Positions 1 to 12,070 of a DNA stretch of 64,000 nucleotides are shown piece by piece. Position numbers and translations under genes: made by a program. Within the stretch, counting starts at the first letter, position 1. Every line of letters starts with the position of its first letter. This stretch comes from Temnothorax longispinosus (lineage: Eukaryota; Arthropoda; Insecta; Hymenoptera; Formicidae): the NCBI RefSeq assembly GCF_030848805.1, contig NC_092358.1, forward strand, positions 3,348,001 through 3,412,000, written 5' to 3'. The notes below the pieces were generated by a model. That model made no database searches. It was given only the letters and a program-made list of their open reading frames with translations, and had not been told where the DNA came from.

Positions 1-2240
1 GCTATAAAGTTACTGATAATTTACATATAATAAATTTTTCAATTTTAACAACAATAATAGAATTATTTGTTTGATTGTGAGATTCGAGCGAAGCGAGGAA
101 AGAAGCATCGCTTTGATAATCCTAATTGAATTATATTTATGCTCTCGTACAAAAACAATACATTTCATATAAAAGATTATTAACAGTTTATCCCATGTTT
201 TATACGCTCCGATTGTAATGTATATAATATTACGCGAAACTCATCCTTATACATTTAAATAATTTTCTATTTATACAATGAAAGATTTTTTTAAAAAATA
301 TGGAAATCCGGAAGTAAACAATTTCGATCTTCTCTTTACGCTTTATGATTTTTTGACTCGGCATCACTGGCGTTTAATTTAATTCTGCCGTTAGAGCTCG
401 CGCCGTGGCGAGAGCCCGTGTACGACCATTTCATATACGCCTTCCTCTCGTCGGCATTTTGTCACGCGAGCAACAATCCAATCGATAAACAAATATAAAC
501 GAGCGCGAGTGCTGGCGGGTGGTTGTCAGCGAAATGCACGAGCGGGTTCTAGGCCGGGGAATAAAAAATACATATATATATATTGCGTTTCACATATACG
601 CGCGCGCGAGAGTCGTTGCGCGTAGAACTTTTAATTTGCAAAAAGCACAATGCCGAACTATAGTTTCGATGACTCGTATTTCTAGACAAATGTGCCCGCC
701 GACATTTCGACGAGTTGTTTTTTGTAACTTGCACTGTTATTTGTTTGCTTTACAGTAGTTTGCAAACAAGCTCCCTAGGGTCTCTTTTTTTTTCACTCCT
801 TCCTACGTGTTCTCCAATAATTTTTATACATAGAACAGGAACAGCCACGCTCTTGGAGTCATAAAGATCAGTTTTGTATTTACCCTGGTTAAATAATCGA
901 GTATAATGCGATTGACCGAGATTTAAGTAATATTGGATAATTCGCGATGTTAACTTACTTTTGAATTCCATTAATCGATCCGGTGGAGTAAAGTAAATAT
1001 TTTCCGTTGATCAGCCTCAGCTCATATTTAATTAGTTCGCATCTACTATATGCTGGGAATGAAACATTCGTATATTTATTTGCGAACGGGGGTTTGCAAA
1101 AGGAGTCTCATAAAAAAATACCGAGCGATGCCATTAATAACGCGAGACGAGAAATGCTTTGTGGCCGCGAGCACGCAGTCAGTTTCAACAATTCGCCGCA
1201 TCGAGTGTTTATATTTTATGCATGTACGTTCTTTTACGCACTCAGCATTTATGCTGGATATTTTATAATACGTCAAAAATTCGAGTTTTCCCTCTCGGAA
1301 TGGTCACTAAGAGGTATCATCCAATTTTTTTTTAATATTCAGGAACGTCCAATCGCGTAATAGAACTAATTTCTAAATTGCGCATTTTTTGAAATATTCA
1401 CGTTCTCCAAAAATATACATATAGATATTTAGGAGATAGGGAGAGAAAGAGAAAAAACCTAAAAAATAATTTGTGTTAAAAATATATATTTTATTATATC
1501 AAGTGCTACGATGTATTCTAGAGAAATTATTCGTCCCTGGAAATTCTAGGCGTCACCTGCATCGTGCTTTAGCAGACTTTAGATCCAATTATAGATGCCG
1601 AGGTAGACGTATTCTTACGAATCACGATTTTTCTATCTCTTGGAGTTTCTCTTTTCACGATTTTATAATGGCGCATCCGCTTTATATATCGTTAGAGCTG
1701 CTTTTTTATAATTTTTCGACTGCCGTTCGCTCCTTAAATATTATCGTTTTAGATATTCAATTATAGATTTTAGACTCTACCGTAGAAGAACGGAAAAAAT
1801 GCATCGATCAATCTATGCATCTCAATATTTACGAAAATCTTATGGTTCCTACAATAATTCTTACTCTAATGTACTACGATAGGTTACCATTTTTATGTTA
1901 TATATGTTACTCTTTTCGTAGCATGATATATAAACATTTTGAGCAATTAGAATGATAGAATCTACTTACAAATATTATCTTGCAAAATTTCAAGCCAATA
2001 AAAAATGTATGTAAATATATAATTATTTTATGTTCATATTTTTTCCATTCATCGAATGATCTTTAGTGAATAAACTTTAGTATCAGTTGTTTACCGATTT
2101 CGAATCTGTTTACTGATAATTATGGCGCCAAATAAAGGTGTGAACACGAAGCATAACGTTCGACAAGTCTTGTATATGAATTCTCAATGAACTGTGTAAA
2201 TAATAACCGGAGTACCGGAATAATTAGCAGAATAATTAAT
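1..2240. other. AT-rich non-coding stretch
   Basis: No gene is recognisable here. The sequence is mostly AT-rich, with a more GC-rich patch at about 370-760. That patch holds a short alternating AT run (571-583) followed by alternating CG bases (about 599-608). The open frames in this stretch are short and have no recognisable protein features. Intronic or intergenic DNA is the simplest reading. Confidence 0.6.
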
Positions 2241-3000
2241 CACGGTTAATTCAGCGTGAATCGTGTAGATTCTCCTCATGCTCCACCGATCACCGTCGCG
2301 AATTACTGTCGCGTCTAAAAATAAACACGTATGTTCCTGCAACAGTAACGTGTATATTTGGTGGCAACGATTTTTTTATCGCTCCACGATCGGTTCTGTC
2401 GTTTTTCTCTCGATCCGGAACACCAGGATCGCGTAACGGGTGACGATAAAATGCGCCGTACCCGCTCGCGCGCCGGTGATCGCGACAAAATAACGAACAG
2501 CTCAATTAGACGCATCGTAAAATGCAAATGTATGCGCGTGCCGCTTCCGAACGTGCTAGGCAAGCTTTTCTTGTGCACGCGCGCATGTGTGCGTGTACGT
2601 GTGTGCGACCGCGTCTCGACCGTGGATACGAGGAGCATAAGTAGAAAAGTCGTCCGTCCGGAACCGAACGGACGTAATAACTTTAATTGTTAATTAACGC
2701 TAGCTTTGCGTCGGCCGTACCGTGGAGCTCCGTGTGCCCCTCGAATATTACCCTCGACAGACCGGCCCTTTGTTCTTTGTCTTCGACAACTCTTTGCAGA
2801 TTCGAATGTTCTCTCCTAAACTCCCGACTACGTTTCGTCGCGAGATAATTAATCCCGTTGAATTTAATTACACCGGTCCTGCAATGCGTTTATGGCGGAT
2901 GTTTGTGTTTTTAATTAGTGCAACCCCGCTCATTGTGTACACTAAGATACGGCATATCGCACACGTTGCGAATTTTTAATGTAATTCGCGCAGCTCGTCT
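2241..3000. other. GC-richer non-coding patch
   Basis: No gene is recognised. The patch holds an alternating purine/pyrimidine stretch rich in TG and CG (about 2576-2608), which is Z-DNA-prone, and a short hairpin at 2651-2674. Overlapping open frames on both strands are best explained by a local lack of stop codons. Confidence 0.5.
2651..2674. repeat. Short hairpin, 11-bp arms, 2-nt loop
   Basis: The arms at 2651-2661 and 2664-2674 are reverse complements except for one position, which would be a G-U type pair in RNA. The two bases between them are AA. This is seen directly in the sequence. Function is unknown and chance is possible. Confidence 0.45.
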
Positions 3001-3427
3001 ACGTATTCATAGTCCGTTTTTTGTCCAATCTTACACACATCCTTAAGCCAATATTCTCCAATAAATGAAATTATTTACTGAAGCTAATAAAATAAAAATA
3101 AAAATTTGGCCAATCAGATAACTTTAATTTTAATCCATTTTGTTCTAATTAGCTGTATTCTAATCTTCAATTTCCAATATGTAATCTAAATACGGGCTTT
3201 GCACGAGATATTTTTCGAGCGAAACTTATAGCGCGAGTGCAAAATTTTGCTTTACCTTTTCGGCACGTATTTAAAAGAGCTTTCTTTTAACGAGAGAAAA
3301 ACTGAGCAGCTCTCTCCTTATTGTCGCGCTGTCACGAAGCAGTCATTTTTTGTTACTTCTTCTCGAGATTACAAGAGCGCGCTTAATATTGCCATTTTCT
3401 TCTTGGCCAACCAGTCTGTTGTCACGT
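3001..3427. other. AT-rich non-coding stretch
   Basis: I see nothing gene-like here. A 60-codon open frame at 3247-3429 ends just at the palindrome that begins at 3428 and shows no protein motif. Confidence 0.5.
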
Positions 3428-3472
3428 GAAGCTTCTCTCTTTTTATTATTATAATAAAAAGAGAGAAGCTTC
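3428..3472. repeat. Perfect 22-bp inverted repeat (near-palindrome)
   Basis: Positions 3428-3449 are the exact reverse complement of 3451-3472, with a single T between them. The arms read GAAGCTTCTCTC followed by an AT-rich centre. So short a spacer makes it a DNA cruciform-prone palindrome rather than an ordinary RNA hairpin. It could be the remnant of a foldback insertion or a local repair event. No flanking duplication is clear. Confidence 0.85.
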
Positions 3473-3771
3473 TTAATCTTTATTGTCGGCTGAATATTCT
3501 CTATGAAATTGAAGTATTACATTATAAAATGCAGTTTATTAATGAAATCAGTTACATCCTTTTGTCCGTAAAACTGAAATTTTTGCATTTTTCGCACCAT
3601 ACGTATCGATGACAATAAGATGTAATAAATTAGTAATCTTTCCTTTGTTGCAATTTGCTGCCATGAATAAATGTCGATTTGTAATCGATCGCGTGCATTG
3701 ACGTATCATAGTGTAAGCTAGAGTGTAAAAAGCTATCGCATAAATAGGATTTGTCAAATGGTCCGACGTAA

Positions 3772-3812
3772 AAAGAGCCGATCGTGCAGGACTCCTGCAA
3801 CGGCGGCTCTTT
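3772..3812. repeat. Two-part hairpin (9-bp outer, 6-bp inner stem)
   Basis: The outer arms AAAGAGCCG (3772-3780) and CGGCTCTTT (3804-3812) pair perfectly. Inside them TGCAGG (3785-3790) pairs with CCTGCA (3794-3799) around a 3-base loop. The nested pairing makes a compact 41-nt stem-loop with one internal loop. It could be a structured RNA element or chance, and it resembles no named family that I recognise. Confidence 0.5.
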
Positions 3813-3867
3813 GTGTGAACTCAATAGTCCATTCATCATCCTGGCTACTCGATCAACGCCTAGTACG

Positions 3868-3892
3868 CGCCATTTTCATGAAGAAAATGGCG
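3868..3892. repeat. Perfect 10-bp hairpin, 5-nt loop
   Basis: CGCCATTTTC (3868-3877) is the exact reverse complement of GAAAATGGCG (3883-3892), around a 5-base loop. It lies about 55 bases after the hairpin at 3772. Function is unknown. Confidence 0.55.
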
Positions 3893-4561
3893 AAGAGAGT
3901 GCGGATTACGTCGCCCAGTCAGACTTTCTACAACGTCAACTTATCACTTGATAATAACGTGTCTTAGGATATGCAAATATGAGATGAAAATACGATAGAT
4001 ACATTAGAATTAGAATTATTTCTTTTGTACGTGGAATTTTTAACCGTAATAAACAATAATTTTGTTGGACATAAGATTATTTGGAAGTGACATCAAGGCA
4101 ATTGGGATATTTTTCAAATATTAATATTTCAATTATATTGTTTGTACATTTTAGCTTAACGTTAACTTTTTAATTAAAACCTGAGATCGCTCGGTTGAAC
4201 CGTTTTCAGAAACGTAGAATGATTCAATTCCAGTTTAATCTTTGAAACGAAATTCTCTTTCTCCACACGGATGTCTTTTTGCTCGAGCTGTACAAAAGAA
4301 CGTCGCGATTTCTTTTCCCCGCATCTCTCGTAACTTTAACGATGGTACGAGATAGGAAATACTAAGAGAGAAGCCCGTAGCAGAAGATAGACTGACTCCT
4401 TCAGCGATTTTCGTCACATTCGAAGCTACTTCACAACTCACTTTGCTCTCAGAATTGCTCTCATCTGGATGATAGTGAACATTTGAGCAACGAATGGCAC
4501 ATTTTAGATAATCTCGCGATTTTATTAGATTTTCTCGCGATTACCTGCCAATTCTAATAGC

Positions 4562-4860
4562 AAAAAGAACTGTTCTAAATTAACTAGACTTTACATAAAT
4601 TAATTTCACAATCCTATTTTTTTCTTCCACACAATAATTTATCTTTTTTAAATTTATTTATAAGTCGTTTTAATGCCATGAAGATTAAGTTCAGATTCAT
4701 AAAATTTTATAAACAAAGAAAGTATAAATTAACTAAATTTTATATAAATTAAAATTTTACAAACAATTTCTTTTTCAAAACGGATATTTTTCTCCCGTGT
4801 AATGATTTATACATATAAGTCTTTAGTGAAATTAAGCTCAAATTCATAAGAATTTATAGT
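4562..4860. repeat. Diverged tandem duplication, period about 148 bp
   Basis: Two adjacent copies can be aligned by eye. Copy A runs from about 4562 to 4711 and copy B from about 4712 to 4860. The anchors are TAAATTAACTA at 4576 and 4725 (offset 149) and ATTCATAA at 4695 and 4842 (offset 147). Between these anchors both copies share a central AATGATTTAT or AATAATTTAT block and a later AAGATTAAG or AAATTAAGC block, with several indels. Both copies are AT-rich and have diverged considerably, which suggests an old local duplication. Confidence 0.6.
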
Positions 4861-4900
4861 ATCCGAATCTAGAAGAATAACAAAAAATTCTAACGATTGG

Positions 4901-6180
4901 ATAGAACGGTTTATACCGGAGATACGAAGAAGTATCAGGAACTTTCGGAAGTATCGAACGGTCGGCCAGGCGTATTAAGATCGCATTTGGCGTCAAATCG
5001 CTATATCCTGATGGATCGCTTGTCGATTACGTGGCCTAATCCGGGATCGCATGACTACGACAATCCGGGCTCGCCGCGGGGAAATAATTTGTCATTCCGG
5101 TCTCGTTCGTGATCCTCTCCACCTCTAAGATTTCGGCGATCGGCTCGGCACGTCGTAAACATTCGCTTTTCGTGCCTCGCGATACGGCGATACATCTTCC
5201 TCATGGCTACACCATCGTGCCCGTCACTGCATTACGCCGGGGGTACATATATATAGTATCTCGTAAACAAAATGGATATGAAAAAACAAATACCGAATAA
5301 AAATCGCACGACACAATATGTCGCACATGGATGATGGATCACGCGGACCTTTTCAGCCGCTTTCTTGGCAACTTGGTATCCAATATCACGTTCCTAAAGA
5401 CTCATTTTCACGTGCCAGCGCGTTAAGGAAACTTTTGTCGTGACATTAGATCTATAGATATTACGTTGTTACGAACCTGAGTCTCTGATCTTCGCGTTAC
5501 TAAGAGAAATATGGTTAACTCCGTATGACAGCTTATGGATCATCAAAACTTTGTAAATGGCGCAAGGATGTAAGGCTCATCTTCACCACGTGCTCAGCCA
5601 TTGCAATTTGCATAGTCCATATAGTAGAAAAAGACGAGCGCGTGGAACGTTATCAGATAAGTTTTAAAATAATGTTTACTCGTATTTATTTGTATATTTG
5701 TTTGGACTTCGGGTATGGCAATGATTTTCATACGCTGCATTAACGTATGTGCGTGCGTGCGTGCGTGCGTGCATTTCGTTCCCGTTTCGATGCGTCTTGC
5801 GCATTGAGAGATGTCGACTCTCGATACGGCAAGTATTATATACGCGGACGGCCACGAAAGCACTGGCCGTTTCTGAATGCAGACTGCGATTGCCGCACGT
5901 GTGTCGACTCAGATCTCGAAGTTCGGCTACCCGGAAGGACAAGTCGCCCTTTGAGGTTTGCTCAGAAAGAGGGGTCGTGCGTCTCTTGCTTCCTCCGATA
6001 TTCTTGAAAGTTGCGCGCGCGAAAAGGACGAACGGACAGCTCGGACCGACGTGTGATTAAGTTTAATTTTAAGTCACGGAAAGACGCCGAATCAACTTTC
6101 TCGCGAAGTTCGCTCCCTTCGCTCGCAGACATTATCCGGAAGTTGCGAAGTCTATTCTTTTTGTTCAGCTGAACATCGCG
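4901..6180. other. Mixed-composition non-coding stretch
   Basis: No gene is recognised. GC-richer sequence at about 4900-5300 and 5740-6180 flanks a more AT-rich middle. A TGCG tandem repeat lies at 5745-5774. Arg/Cys-rich open frames that start at the repeat are created by it and are not credible proteins. Confidence 0.5.
5745..5774. repeat. (GTGC)n microsatellite
   Basis: This is about six perfect tandem copies of a GTGC unit. The same motif forms a longer tract at 10591-10664. Alternating purines and pyrimidines make it Z-DNA-prone. Confidence 0.9.
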
Positions 6181-7690
6181 AAGCCTCGCTTGTTATTTTT
6201 TAGAAAATGCCAAGCTAAGTTTTTGGAACATAGGTATTTTTCCATTTTTCGACAATCATATGCACAGTATCTTTTCATAATATTTCTAGATGGATAACGT
6301 TCATCTGAATTTTTTAATTTTTAGACAAATGTAGTTAAGAAAGTCATTTTTCTTAGTGAGAAATAATTTACGTTAATTTATTTTCATGTCAGAGTTAAAT
6401 TGTAATATTATTATATTTATATTACAGTATGACAAAATTATTATCTGCGGCGATTAGGCAATGACCTTTTTCTTGATAGCAGCATTATTACATGTAATGA
6501 GATATGTCTTTTCTTATCTGCCGGCAAACACGCGCATTATGGAAAGGAGAATCATGTAAATGCTCCTGGATCCAGAACAGAAATCGAGTATTCTCATGCG
6601 CGCACGTATCTTCCCTCGAGTGCTATTAAAGTCGACGATTCGCCAATTAGAAATCTCGCGTATATCAGCGGCACACGAGGCAACGTACGTGCCGCCGCTG
6701 TTGCCACTATTACTACTGCTATTATGTGCCGCTACCACTATTACTCGGCTCGTTATTTCGATAGTCACGCGAGAGTGCTCCTCCTCCGCGTCTCGTTCGA
6801 GTGCCCGCATCCACTTTGCGTCGCGAGTGTATATTGTATATGCATTCTCTGTGAGAAAGACGCATTGCCCGCAACCCAATGACCCGCGTATTATGACAAT
6901 CTAATCGAAAAGATTGTTTATTGACTCTTTGAAGCGTCTTTAAAATGTCGAAATAAAACATTTTTTTATTTTTTCTACACAGTGATGTAACAATCGTTTA
7001 TTTATTTGAATTAAAGAGTCAGGAGAAAAGCTTAATGCATACCTTTTAACTCGTAGCAAATTATTGCTTTAATTTATTAATTGAACTATTTTCTAAAGCT
7101 TTTAATATAATAATAGTGCCCTTTATCTGCTTCTAAATCTTAAAGAGAGTTTCTTTTTATAGACTTAGAAGCACTAAAAATAACGTCAAAGATAACGACA
7201 GATTGGCATTTTAGGACAATTTAGTTTAATGGATTTGGATATAAGTAGATAGACACATTTAGGTTAATGGACTTTAATTTAACGTAATTTAGCTAAGCCC
7301 CTATAATTCTCTATATAACTTTCACTCTTCGTTTTTTTGGAATTACAATGGTAACTGTGTTACATTTATGTGTACGTCTTATTCGTCAGCTTTTTAATCA
7401 CCTCTTGTGTGTACAACAAAGAATCGTTATATTTGTTTTTTGAGTTTTACTATAAAATTATAAAATTTTATCTGAACTGTCCTATCCACCGAAAAATAAA
7501 ATATCTGAAAATTTTTGTGTAATACATTAAACCTAACTCGTGCTGCTATAGCTTTTGTAATTCTAACTCGAGACTTTGAAACAGCATTTTTTTCCCGTTC
7601 ACACAAAAATGTCACGTTTTCATATAACAACGATGTCAAACGAAAGATGATTAGTAGCGCGTAAATAACAAGAATCAAGCATACGTAAAT
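6181..7690. other. AT-rich stretch with a GC-richer island
   Basis: No gene is recognised. The stretch is AT-rich apart from about 6520-6900, where overlapping frames on both strands run through Leu/Thr- or Arg/Ser-rich low-complexity translations. A 13-bp imperfect inverted repeat lies at 7128-7173. Confidence 0.5.
7128..7173. repeat. Hairpin, 13-bp arms with one mismatch
   Basis: Positions 7128-7140 and 7161-7173 are reverse complements with one mismatch. The 20-base interior can pair further through short A-rich and T-rich segments, so most of the 46 nt could fold. It is shorter than a typical microRNA precursor and the AT-rich context makes chance plausible. Confidence 0.4.
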
Positions 7691-7733
7691 GAAAGAGTGA
7701 GGGAGGAAGGGAGGGGAGAGATAGAGAGAGAGC
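7691..7733. repeat. Purine-rich (GA/GGA) tract
   Basis: This is about 43 bases made almost entirely of G and A on the + strand, ending in a short GA repeat. It is low-complexity sequence with potential triplex-forming character. Confidence 0.7.
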
Positions 7734-9497
7734 GTATTATATACGCGCGAGCGAAAATCTACAAAGGAATAAAGGGATTAGCGTTGCAGGGAATAATGTT
7801 GCGGGACGAAGTTCGCTCTAATATACTGGTGAGATAGAATAAATAGTGCTCCGAGTTCCATTGGATTCCCACACGTATCCGGAACCATAGGCGGGGATAA
7901 ATCCATTTTCTGCGACCGTGGAATACAATATAAGCGCTTTCTGACAGACAGTTCGTCCCCTCGAGCTGAGTTTTTGCCGTTCTCCGTTCTCGCTCCTTCT
8001 GTCGCGACCCTCCGTTTATACTCGCGCGTCGGAACTTTCGGCTAGTCAGAAAAGTCATGTAGAATAATACGGTTGACGTTCTTATTACGTGTCCGGATAC
8101 TATGAAATTAGAATTGCAAAGATGGAATTATTTTTAGATGCCGTGTCTCGCTCGCGCAATATATAAACATTTTTTCACCCATAATTTTCGGTTCATGTAT
8201 AGGTACGCGTTACGTAATTGGAAAAAATTTTATCATTCAATCTACTATTTTACAATTACTCGCTATTTTTATGGTAACTGCACAATTTTACGTGCATCAT
8301 TCTTTCTATTCATTATGCAAGTAATAATAACTTAGAGTTAGTGTTTCATTCCCATCTTAAAATAACTCGGAACACTTTATATTTATTAAGATCAGATTGA
8401 TCGCACCATGCAATCCTGCTACGTGAATTACATCGTAATTTCTCACCGGGATACTTTCGCGATAATATCGCGCTTCGTGAAAACGTGGCTTAATTTGTGG
8501 AGCACGCATTACGTAACGAAATTGGTGAAAAATATTCGCAGGTGAAAAGTATCCGAAATACGCGTGTAAGTATCTCGCGTCGAAGTGGCACCCTGTACTT
8601 AAATCGTTTCTCTTCTGAGTTCGTATTCGTTAAGGAAACGTTAAGGATGCGTTTCTTTCGCGAACCGAGCTGCCGGCGCACCTCGCTTCATTCGATTTCG
8701 TCATATCGGAAATTAGGTAGGCGCATATGCTCGGTGGAAATCGCTAGTAGAAGCTGTACCGGTAAACACGAAGTACCGAAGCTTCCGCTTCAACTCAACC
8801 TTCAGGACTAGGTAGGCGGCAGGAGGGGTAGGCGGGTGATACTCAACGGCGCCTGTTTATACTTGGAGGGCGAAATAAGTGAATAAATTTAATGGCGCCC
8901 TCGGTTATTCCATTACTTCGGGCGCCGATAAAATTGCATAGAGATACGGATACCGTGGACAACTTCTCCGCCACAATTTCACGCAAATATTCCGCATACT
9001 AATATACAGCGAAATACGCCACGACGAAAGGTAACCACTCTATCCCCGTTTCCTCCCCCGTAAAATTCAATTAAAGCGCGATCTATAATTTTGTTAACGG
9101 GCCTGCGTTTTATCGACATTTTATATAACAATGAATACAATGATCGGAGCAGCGTCATATTTGTGTGGAAATTAGAAAGAACTTTATTCACCTCGATGTA
9201 TAAACAGCTTTTGAAATTTTATTTAATGGACGAAATACAACGTGCAAACAAGTTTCATATTATTATAAAAATCAATAATACGATAAATCATAGAAGGGAA
9301 GCGTAATTAATGGTATGGATAAAAGCAACGATTGGGGAGAAGCAAGGAAAGGAGAGAGAGCCGGGATAGGGAGATACCGATATTTCTTAAACGAACTCAC
9401 GCTGTTGTGGCGTGACGTTATCGTTTCATCGTGTAATATTGTAATTATACTGCTGCACATCACGAAAGGCCTGGCGAGTTACCGAAAAAAAATATGA

Positions 9498-9549
9498 GGC
9501 CACGATTCGCGTCCTGGTGAATGACGGTTACGTTATCCCAATCGTGGCC
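9498..9549. repeat. 10-bp perfect inverted repeat, 32-bp spacer
   Basis: GGCCACGATT at 9498-9507 is exactly mirrored by AATCGTGGCC at 9540-9549. This could be a stem-loop with a large loop or a pair of oppositely oriented protein-binding sites. It may also be chance. Confidence 0.45.
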
Positions 9550-9614
9550 CCACATTTTAGAGTTTCGAGGACGTGCGTGACTTATCCGCTTCCTCGCGCG
9601 CGCATAAACCAGTA

Positions 9615-9643
9615 TTACTCGGGTTATTTTACTCGGGTTTATT
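9615..9643. repeat. 14-bp direct tandem repeat, two copies
   Basis: TTACTCGGGTTATT at 9615-9628 is repeated at 9629-9643 with one extra T. This looks like a simple slippage-type duplication. Confidence 0.6.
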
Positions 9644-9650
9644 GGATTTC

Positions 9651-10590
9651 GTGTGATTAACGTGGATGTTAATTACGCGATGTTCTTCAAAAGAACACTC
9701 GGGGGTTTATGTCCCTACATTTAGAATCCATTTGCATTTGAAACTATTTTCTAAATCTAATTTACAATCAAATTTTAATATATGTTCAATCAAAGATATA
9801 CGTGATAATTAAAGAATTAAGAAATGATATCTATATTTAATACTTCTGAAATTACTTGATGTAACATTTTTATCCGCGAAACAATGTGAAATATCAGATA
9901 TCAGATATAAAATATTTTCTGTCTAGTTCTCTCTCGATGAATAATAATCGATGCCGAAATTCAGTTTAATTTCAAATCTGTATGTGCGTTCGCTGGAGTA
10001 ATTGGAGACGACTCCTGTGTGTTAAAGCGTACAAAAGTCACGTGATTCTCATAAGTAATCCGATGCATAATTTCATGTCTAGTTATATGTCACATAATTA
10101 TCGTTAAGCAGAACATAGGGCAGCGTGCAGTGCCTTATTTGCATTCCGGAATTCTGGAGAATGCGTAGTCCGAATGCATAAACTGGCAGAATAAGCGTGG
10201 CACAGGATTTTCGCACAAAATTCGCAACTCAAGTCTCAATAGCCCTCGAACGCTTTCTTTCCGATGGATTCGTACGAAGCGTAAAAAGGTGTCTATTTTT
10301 TTCGCTGCTCTCGTTTCTTTCTCCATCCATTATGGATTGATTCGGGAATAATTTTCATTTTCCCCGTGCGCTATCCGCCAACCGCGGCAAATTAATCGTC
10401 TGGAATCCATCGATCCGGCTGTATCTGTCCGGCTATCTCGATCTCTTAATCACGCGACACACTGCGTTTCTCCGCGCGCATTCACATGCGTCGTCCTCTG
10501 GCAGCGTAGCGCCGGCTTTATCTCAGATGGAGATTGGCTTCGGACCGAGGCGTGTGTGTTGGGTTGACAATGTTATGGATCACCGGGGGG
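9651..10590. other. AT-rich stretch passing into a GC-rich patch
   Basis: No gene is recognised. The sequence is AT-rich up to about 10120 and then GC-richer up to the TGCG repeat. The minus-strand frame at 10135-10326 has no protein motif. Confidence 0.5.
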
Positions 10591-10664
10591 GTGCGTGCGT
10601 ACGTGCGTGCGTGCATACGTTCGTGCGTGCGTGAGAATGTGCGTGCGTGCATGCGTGCGGGCGA
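10591..10664. repeat. Imperfect (TGCG)n minisatellite
   Basis: About 74 bases consist of GTGC or TGCG units interrupted by GTAC, ATAC, TTCG and GAGAAT variants. It resembles the shorter pure tract at 5745. The interruptions suggest an older, decaying array. It produces a spurious Cys/His/Thr/Ala-rich minus-strand frame (10580-10948). Confidence 0.85.
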
Positions 10665-12070
10665 GCTCGGCGAGACCGGCATGTTCGGACAGCCCGTGTA
10701 AGCATTCGTATAACGGTCCGGCCGAGTCCGGCCCCCTTTCGTCCTTCTTCAAGCACGGCGTCTCCTTTTGAGCCCGGTCCCTGTGGAAGGAAGGTGGGCG
10801 CCGCCACTAGGTCAAATGGAACGAATACGACGCCTTGTGCCGCTGTCGCTACTACACAGACTGCTGGACCACCCTCCAGGTGGTCGCTCAGCCTTGGTTT
10901 TACACCGTGTAAAAGCACTTCGTAACATTTATGGCTACACTTTTTCAACTCGGATGAGAAAACTAATTTAAAATCGGAATGACATAAAGCGTTTGTAGCC
11001 CGTAATATAATAGTCCGTAACAGAAACGTTATATTTTCCTAAAAAATTCTTATAGTATTTTTATATTTATGTCTTATTACAATCGTATTTTTTTCTCGAT
11101 CGTTTGCTTTTATTATTATTGTCGTTATTGTACCCCGCATTAAATTTTACTCATTTCGTTCTTATTGATTTTCGACGTTATTTAAACTTTCGAATGCTTT
11201 CGATAAATTGCGGTTAAACAAAACACAGATTGAAGCGCTTTCCGGTATGTTCTTTATTAACCGCGAAAAGTCGTCCCGCGTGCATTCGTAATGCTTCTCG
11301 CACATGTCATTGCACTTTCATCGCATACGTTTTCTTCGTGCACAGTGCGGTGCTGCGTCCTTAAACATGTTTGCGTGCTCCCACGTGCACTTGTACGGCC
11401 GCGTGCTCTTTCTCTCCCCTCCTTCCTTCCACGTCATTGTTATATCGCTTGCTAACACGACATTAATACATTCGGGAAGAGTTATGAGGCGGCGACATGC
11501 TCAATTCGGGGCAGGAACTTTTTAGGACTTTGAAAAATCACCCCCGTACGCTAAAAGCGCTAGAGATTAAAATTAAATCGGAGGGCACTCCCCCATCGTC
11601 GGTGGTTGAAGCCGCCGTATTCGTCGCCATTTGTCCTTGTCCCGTGTGTGCGTGCGCCGGGACGATTTTTCGCCAATAATTAAGCGCCATTAAATTCCAC
11701 CGACGTCAATCAGTTTACTGCATTACGTTATTGGCATTTAAAATCCCACACGAGCGCCGACGAAAATTATTTATGGCCCTGCCCCACGTACAATACGAAA
11801 CAAAGTTTATATTCTGCTTATTAATAAAAATATCTTTTAAAAAGTTTTCAATGATTGTATCTTATACGTTGTAACATACGCGACATATTAAAAAATTAGA
11901 TTTATCGTTAAAATTCAATGAGTCATAAATTTTTAATTTTACATTAAACTAAAACTTTGTTATCGCAACTTGAGCTTGAAAGAAATTTTTAATCATGCTT
12001 AAAGGGGAAATATTAACTCTAGATTTTGATGTTATCTCGTGCAAGTCACTTCAATTAGGTTTCTTTGGCA
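10665..12070. other. GC-rich flank, then mixed AT-rich stretch
   Basis: No gene is recognised. The flank of the repeat is GC-rich to about 10930. AT-rich sequence follows, then a mixed patch at about 11230-11780, then AT-rich sequence again to 12070. Open frames at 11304-11679 overlap each other and have no recognisable domain. Confidence 0.5.

Larger units (their letters stand above)
3473..4561. other. AT-rich non-coding stretch with two short hairpins
   Basis: There is no recognisable gene. Two compact hairpins, listed separately, lie close together at 3772-3812 and 3868-3892. The core TCTCGCGATT occurs twice between about 4511 and 4545. The open frames here do not resemble known proteins. 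Confidence 0.5.
7734..9650. other. Mixed non-coding stretch
   Basis: No gene is recognised. GC-richer patches lie at about 7750-8050, 8490-8970 and 9490-9610. The patch at 8850-8935 has several GGCGCC or GGCGCCC motifs, two of which could pair across about 20 bases. A 10-bp inverted repeat (9498-9549) and a 14-bp direct repeat (9615-9643) are listed separately. Confidence 0.5.

Noticed and set aside
8541..8566. Possible micro-exon between CAG and GTAAGT
   Set aside because: The would-be acceptor has no polypyrimidine tract and the 24-25 base exon has no support.
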